Origin: VRUE01 sp035266685
GTDB taxonomy: Bacteria; Actinomycetota; Thermoleophilia; Solirubrobacterales; 70-9
Direction of reading: 5' to 3'
Assembly: GCA_035266685.1 (NCBI GenBank)
Contig: DATFMX010000136.1
Span: 1 to 10,320, forward strand
Length of the DNA: 10,320 nucleotides
Below the pieces are notes generated by a model. The model did not search any database and was not told the DNA's origin. It was given only the letters and a program-made list of their open reading frames with translations. Numbering within the stretch: the first letter of the stretch is position 1; every line of letters starts with the position of its first letter. Below, in pieces: positions 7,690 to 10,320 of the stretch. Made by a program: the position numbers and the translations under genes.

Positions 7690-8564
7690 ATATGGAGCTT
7701 CACGGTAGTCCCCTGGCCGGGGCGGGACTCGATCGTCAGTTCGCCGCCGACCAGCAGGGCGCGCTCGCGCATGCCGCCGATCCCGAGGCCGCGCTCGGAC
7801 TGCTCGAAGGCGAAGCCGCGGCCGTCGTCGGATACCTCGAGCTCGACCCGGTCGGCGGCGCGGCGCAGGGTGACGTCGATGCGCCCCGCCTCGCCGTGGC
7901 GGGCGGCGTTGGTCAGCGCCTCCTGGGCGACCCGGTAGAGGACGAGCTGCGCGTCGTCGTCGAGCTCGGAGAGGTCGCCCTCGGCGCGCAGCTCGGCCTC
8001 CAGGCCGGAGCGCCGCAGTCCCTCGACCTGGCCGGCGATCGCCGCCTCGAGGCCGAGGTCATCGAGCGCGGTCGGCCGAAGCTGGCGGGCGAGCGAGAGC
8101 AGCTCGCGCATCGCCTGGCTGGCCAGCGCCCGGGTCTCGGCGATCTCCGGCTCGAGCGCCGGCGGCGCCGCTTCGCGCACCGCCTCGAGCCGCAGCAGCA
8201 GCCCGGTCAGCGACTGGTTGACCTCGTCGTGCAGGTCGCGGGCGACGCGGGCCCGCTCCTCCTCCTGGGCCCGCAGGGCGGCGGACCCGGCGCGCCGGCG
8301 CTCCGCTTCGAGGCGGCGCAGCATGCGCAGGAAGGCGAGCTCGATCCGCTCGACCTGCTCCGTCTCGCCGACCCCGTCGATCGACTCCGGCAGCGCCGCG
8401 GCGGGCCGGTTGAGGTCGACCTTCTCCATGTCCTCGATCAGCTGGTCGAGCGGCGCGAAGCGCCGTCGCTGCCGCAGCAGCGCCGCGGCCAGCGCGATGG
8501 CCGCGACGGCGAGAACGGCGATGGCCACGGTCGCCACAGGGCGAGAATAGGGGCTGGCACCCAT
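7686..8564 (-). CDS. Sensor histidine kinase, HisKA_3 (NarX/DesK-like) class
   Basis: A membrane-anchored kinase of about 292 aa that should phosphorylate the adjacent NarL-type regulator. A single hydrophobic segment near the N-terminus (about residues 10-30) is followed by a charged linker that may be a reduced HAMP or coiled coil. Next comes the HisKA_3 dimerisation box DLHDEVNQSL with phospho-His112. The ATPase domain follows, with the N box QEALTNAARH, the G1 box SDDGRGF, and GLGIGGMRERALLVGG and GQGTTVKL near the end. No extracellular or PAS sensor domain is present, so the signal is probably sensed in the membrane or through a partner. The ATG at 8564 is used. A TTG at 8588 would add eight residues. 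Neither has a clear ribosome site. Confidence 0.9.
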   Translation of the reverse strand: MGASPYSRPVATVAIAVLAVAAIALAAALLRQRRRFAPLDQLIEDMEKVDLNRPAAALPESIDGVGETEQVERIELAFLRMLRRLEAERRRAGSAALRAQEEERARVARDLHDEVNQSLTGLLLRLEAVREAAPPALEPEIAETRALASQAMRELLSLARQLRPTALDDLGLEAAIAGQVEGLRRSGLEAELRAEGDLSELDDDAQLVLYRVAQEALTNAARHGEAGRIDVTLRRAADRVELEVSDDGRGFAFEQSERGLGIGGMRERALLVGGELTIESRPGQGTTVKLHI

Positions 8565-8629
8565 AGGCGGATCGGCGTTCGGCCGCAATACTTCGGAGGC
8601 GGTTCAAACCGACGACAGGAGCGAATGCG

Positions 8630-9493
8630 ATGACGACGACCAAGCAGTCCACCTTCGGCGCCACTCTGAGGACGACGATCCTGCTGGCGTCCCTCTCCGG
8701 CCTGCTGGTCGTCATCGGCGCGCTGATCGGCGGGCCCTCGACGGCGGCCCTCTTCCTCGGCATCGCCCTGCTGATCAACCTCGGCTCCTACTTCTTCAGC
8801 GACAAGATGGCACTGGCGATGAGCCGCGCCAAGCCGATCGACGAATCGGAAGCGCCGCGGCTGTACCAGATCGTGCGCGAACTGTCGACGCGGGCGGACC
8901 TGCCGATGCCGCGCCTCTACATGATCCCGCAGGAACAGCCGAACGCCTTCGCCACCGGTCGCAACCCCAAACACGCCGCGGTCGCGGTCACCCAGGGGAT
9001 CATGAAGCTGCTCTCAGAGGACGAGCTGCGCGGCGTGCTCGCCCACGAGCTCGCCCATGTCCAGCACCGCGACATCCTGATCCAGTCGGTCGCCTCGGCG
9101 ATCGGCGCCGCGATCACCTATCTCGCCTACATGCTGATGTGGTTCGGCGGCGACGACAACAACTCGCCGATCGGCCTCGCCGCCTCGTTGGCGCTGGTCC
9201 TGCTGGCGCCACTCGCGGCGACGATCATTCAGCTCTCGATCTCGCGCCAGCGCGAGTACGCGGCCGACGCCGGCGGCGCCCAGATCTGCGGCAACCCCGA
9301 GTCGCTGGCCAGCGCCCTGCTGCGCCTCGAGCAGGGGGCGGAAGCAATGCCGATGCAGGTCAACCAGGCGGCCGAGCCGCTCTACATCGTGCGCCCCTTC
9401 AAGGGCAAGGGCATCGCCGGCCTCTTCTCGACCCACCCGCCGATCGAGGAGCGGGTCAAGCGCCTGCGCCAGATGCGCCCCAGCCTCGGGTAG
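8630..9493 (+). CDS. htpX: HtpX-type membrane zinc metalloprotease (M48)
   Basis: HtpX is an inner-membrane protease of the M48 family that degrades damaged membrane proteins with its catalytic site facing the cytoplasm. At 287 aa the length is typical. Two transmembrane helices lie at about 15-35 and 38-56. The zinc site HELAH is at 139-143 and the third ligand is Glu209 in SRQREYAAD, a signature of the family. Two more hydrophobic stretches lie at about 150-172 and 181-202. The C-terminus has the family STHPPIEERVKRL motif. The ATG at 8630 has AGGAG at 8617-8621 eight bases upstream. The gene is divergent from the kinase operon and has its own terminator. It is probably induced by envelope stress, but no operator is recognised. 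Confidence 0.95.
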   Translation: MTTTKQSTFGATLRTTILLASLSGLLVVIGALIGGPSTAALFLGIALLINLGSYFFSDKMALAMSRAKPIDESEAPRLYQIVRELSTRADLPMPRLYMIPQEQPNAFATGRNPKHAAVAVTQGIMKLLSEDELRGVLAHELAHVQHRDILIQSVASAIGAAITYLAYMLMWFGGDDNNSPIGLAASLALVLLAPLAATIIQLSISRQREYAADAGGAQICGNPESLASALLRLEQGAEAMPMQVNQAAEPLYIVRPFKGKGIAGLFSTHPPIEERVKRLRQMRPSLG

Positions 9494-9511
9494 CCGGCTC
9501 TACAAGCCATT

Positions 9512-9534
9512 GCCGCCCCTCCGGGGGCGGCTTT
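9512..9534 (+). terminator. Intrinsic terminator of htpX
   Basis: A perfect 8-bp GC stem (GCCGCCCC with GGGGCGGC) around the loop TCCG ends in a short TTT, beginning 19 bases after the htpX stop. The U-tract is short, as is common in GC-rich genomes. Confidence 0.8.
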
Positions 9535-9552
9535 GCGCGCCCGCTATACTTT

Positions 9553-9581
9553 TTGAAGTAAAGCCGGATCGGAATTAGGGT
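9553..9581 (+). promoter_or_regulatory. Candidate promoter of the rhodanese-MoeB gene
   Basis: TTGAAG (9553-9558) and TAGGGT (9576-9581) are separated by 17 bases. They fit a sigma-70-like -35 box and the TANNNT -10 pattern of Actinobacteria. Transcription would start near 9588, about 20 bases before the ATG. It lies just after the htpX terminator, in the only AT-richer patch nearby. The assignment rests on pattern only. Confidence 0.4.
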
Positions 9582-9600
9582 ATTTCCCTCACGAGGCCCG

Positions 9601-9606
9601 AGGAGG
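9601..9606 (+). promoter_or_regulatory. Ribosome binding site of the rhodanese-MoeB gene
   Basis: AGGAGG, followed by a further AG, lies three bases ahead of the ATG at 9610 and supports that start. The spacing is slightly short. The next in-frame ATG, at codon 6, would have a longer gap. Confidence 0.6.
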
Positions 9607-9609
9607 AGC

Positions 9610-10320
9610 ATGGCGCCGACGCAGATGAAGCAGCGAGTCGAGGAGATCGAGCCGTTCGAGGCCGCCCAGGAGATCGAGGGCGGCGATGTCGTCCTGGTCG
9701 ACACGCGCGAGCCGCACGAGTACCAGGAGGCCCATCTGGAGAACGGCAAGCTGGTGCCGCCCGGTCTGCTCGGCGACGAGATCGCCGAGGCCGCGCCCGA
9801 CCGCTCAGCGCGCACGATCCTCTACTGCCGCACCGGCAACCGCTCCTTCCTCGCCGCCGAGCAGCTCGAAGCGCTCGGCTACACCGACGTCGCCTCGATG
9901 GCCGGCGGGATCGTCGCCTGGCAGGAGCAGGGGCTGCCGGTCGTCGCCGCCAGCGGGATGACCGCCGAGCAGCGCGACCGCTACTCGCGCCACACGCTGC
10001 TGCCCGAGGTCGGTGTCGACGGCCAGCTGAAGATGCTGAACGCGAAGGTGCTGCTGATCGGCGCCGGCGGGCTCGGCGCGCCGACCGCGCTCTACCTCGC
10101 CGCCGCCGGGATCGGCACGCTCGGCCTGGTCGACGACGACGTCGTCGACGCCTCCAACCTGCAGCGCCAGGTGATCCACAACACCGAGCGCATCGGCAGG
10201 CCGAAGACCGAATCGGCGCGCAAGACGATCGAGGCGCTCAACCCCGACGTGAACGTGGTCGAGCACAACTTCCGGCTCGACTCCTCGAACATCGTCGAGC
10301 TGCTGAGCGAGTACGACATG
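9610..10320 (+). CDS. Rhodanese-MoeB/ThiF fusion, sulfurtransferase and adenylyltransferase (3' end off the window)
   Basis: The first 237 codons of a longer gene, open to the right edge. Residues about 10-112 are a rhodanese domain: VDTREPHEY, then the active-site loop CRTGNR with Cys73, and MAGGIVAWQEQGLPV at its end. After a short link, RYSRHTLLPEVG (124-135) opens a MoeB/ThiF E1-like domain. Its nucleotide-binding GAGGLG is at 151-156, with LVDDDVVDASNLQRQ (173-187) and GRPKTESA following. MoeB-type domains adenylate the C-terminal Gly of ubiquitin-like sulfur carriers (MoaD, ThiS or others), and the rhodanese supplies persulfide sulfur. In MoeZ and MOCS3 the rhodanese is at the C-terminus, so the order here is reversed. 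The catalytic and zinc cysteines of the E1 part lie beyond the window. No molybdopterin or thiamine genes are visible, so the carrier is unknown. Confidence 0.9.
   Translation, partial: MAPTQMKQRVEEIEPFEAAQEIEGGDVVLVDTREPHEYQEAHLENGKLVPPGLLGDEIAEAAPDRSARTILYCRTGNRSFLAAEQLEALGYTDVASMAGGIVAWQEQGLPVVAASGMTAEQRDRYSRHTLLPEVGVDGQLKMLNAKVLLIGAGGLGAPTALYLAAAGIGTLGLVDDDVVDASNLQRQVIHNTERIGRPKTESARKTIEALNPDVNVVEHNFRLDSSNIVELLSEYDM

Noticed and set aside
7686..8588. Kinase start at TTG 8588
   Set aside because: No ribosome site favours it, and the in-frame ATG at 8564 keeps the whole membrane segment. It remains a possible alternative.
9545..9550. TATACT as a -10 box for the rhodanese-MoeB gene
   Set aside because: The -35 position would fall inside the htpX terminator stem with no matching hexamer. 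The TTGAAG/TAGGGT pair downstream fits better.
9577..9589. Small inverted repeat AGGG-TATTT-CCCT before the rhodanese-MoeB gene
   Set aside because: A 4-bp stem is too short to support a riboswitch or operator, and no second copy was seen.

Overview
The window is very GC-rich, densely packed bacterial DNA. The overall character is actinobacterial: suf genes including a Rieske ferredoxin and SufU, a short DHA2-type efflux pump operon, and GTG/TTG starts with stop/start overlaps. My best guess is the Thermoleophilia (Solirubrobacterales-like), but this is an inference from gene content and composition, not a placement by marker genes. No tRNA, rRNA, CRISPR array or insertion sequence was seen, and no stretch over 300 bases lacks a gene.

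Positions 1-5626 hold an iron-sulfur cluster assembly (SUF) locus on the minus strand, split into two blocks. The upstream block (5597 to 2663) reads rrf2 regulator, sufC, sufS, sufU. The downstream block (1727 to 1) reads Rieske ferredoxin then sufB, which runs off the left edge. A plus-strand secreted alpha/beta hydrolase (1861-2622) sits between the blocks. It ends against sufU at a strong hairpin and starts divergently from the Rieske gene. SufD is not in the window. Each suf block is preceded by the same dyad, AATCCTAC-N7-GTCGG (1774-1796 and 5604-5626). Its geometry resembles that of an IscR-type site, so it is probably the operator of the local Rrf2 protein.

Positions 5624-8564 hold a minus-strand operon of sensor kinase, NarL-type response regulator and DHA2-family efflux pump, with stop/start overlaps at both junctions. 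Its last stop codon lies inside the rrf2 operator.

Positions 8630-10320 are on the plus strand. They hold an HtpX-type membrane metalloprotease with its own terminator, then the first 237 codons of a fusion protein with an N-terminal rhodanese and a following MoeB/ThiF adenylyltransferase domain.

The coherent story is sulfur handling. SufS takes sulfur from cysteine, SufU relays it, SufB/SufC build clusters, Rrf2 senses cluster status, and the rhodanese-MoeB protein probably serves sulfur transfer to a ubiquitin-like carrier. The efflux operon and HtpX suggest envelope or toxic-compound stress, without a proven link to SUF.
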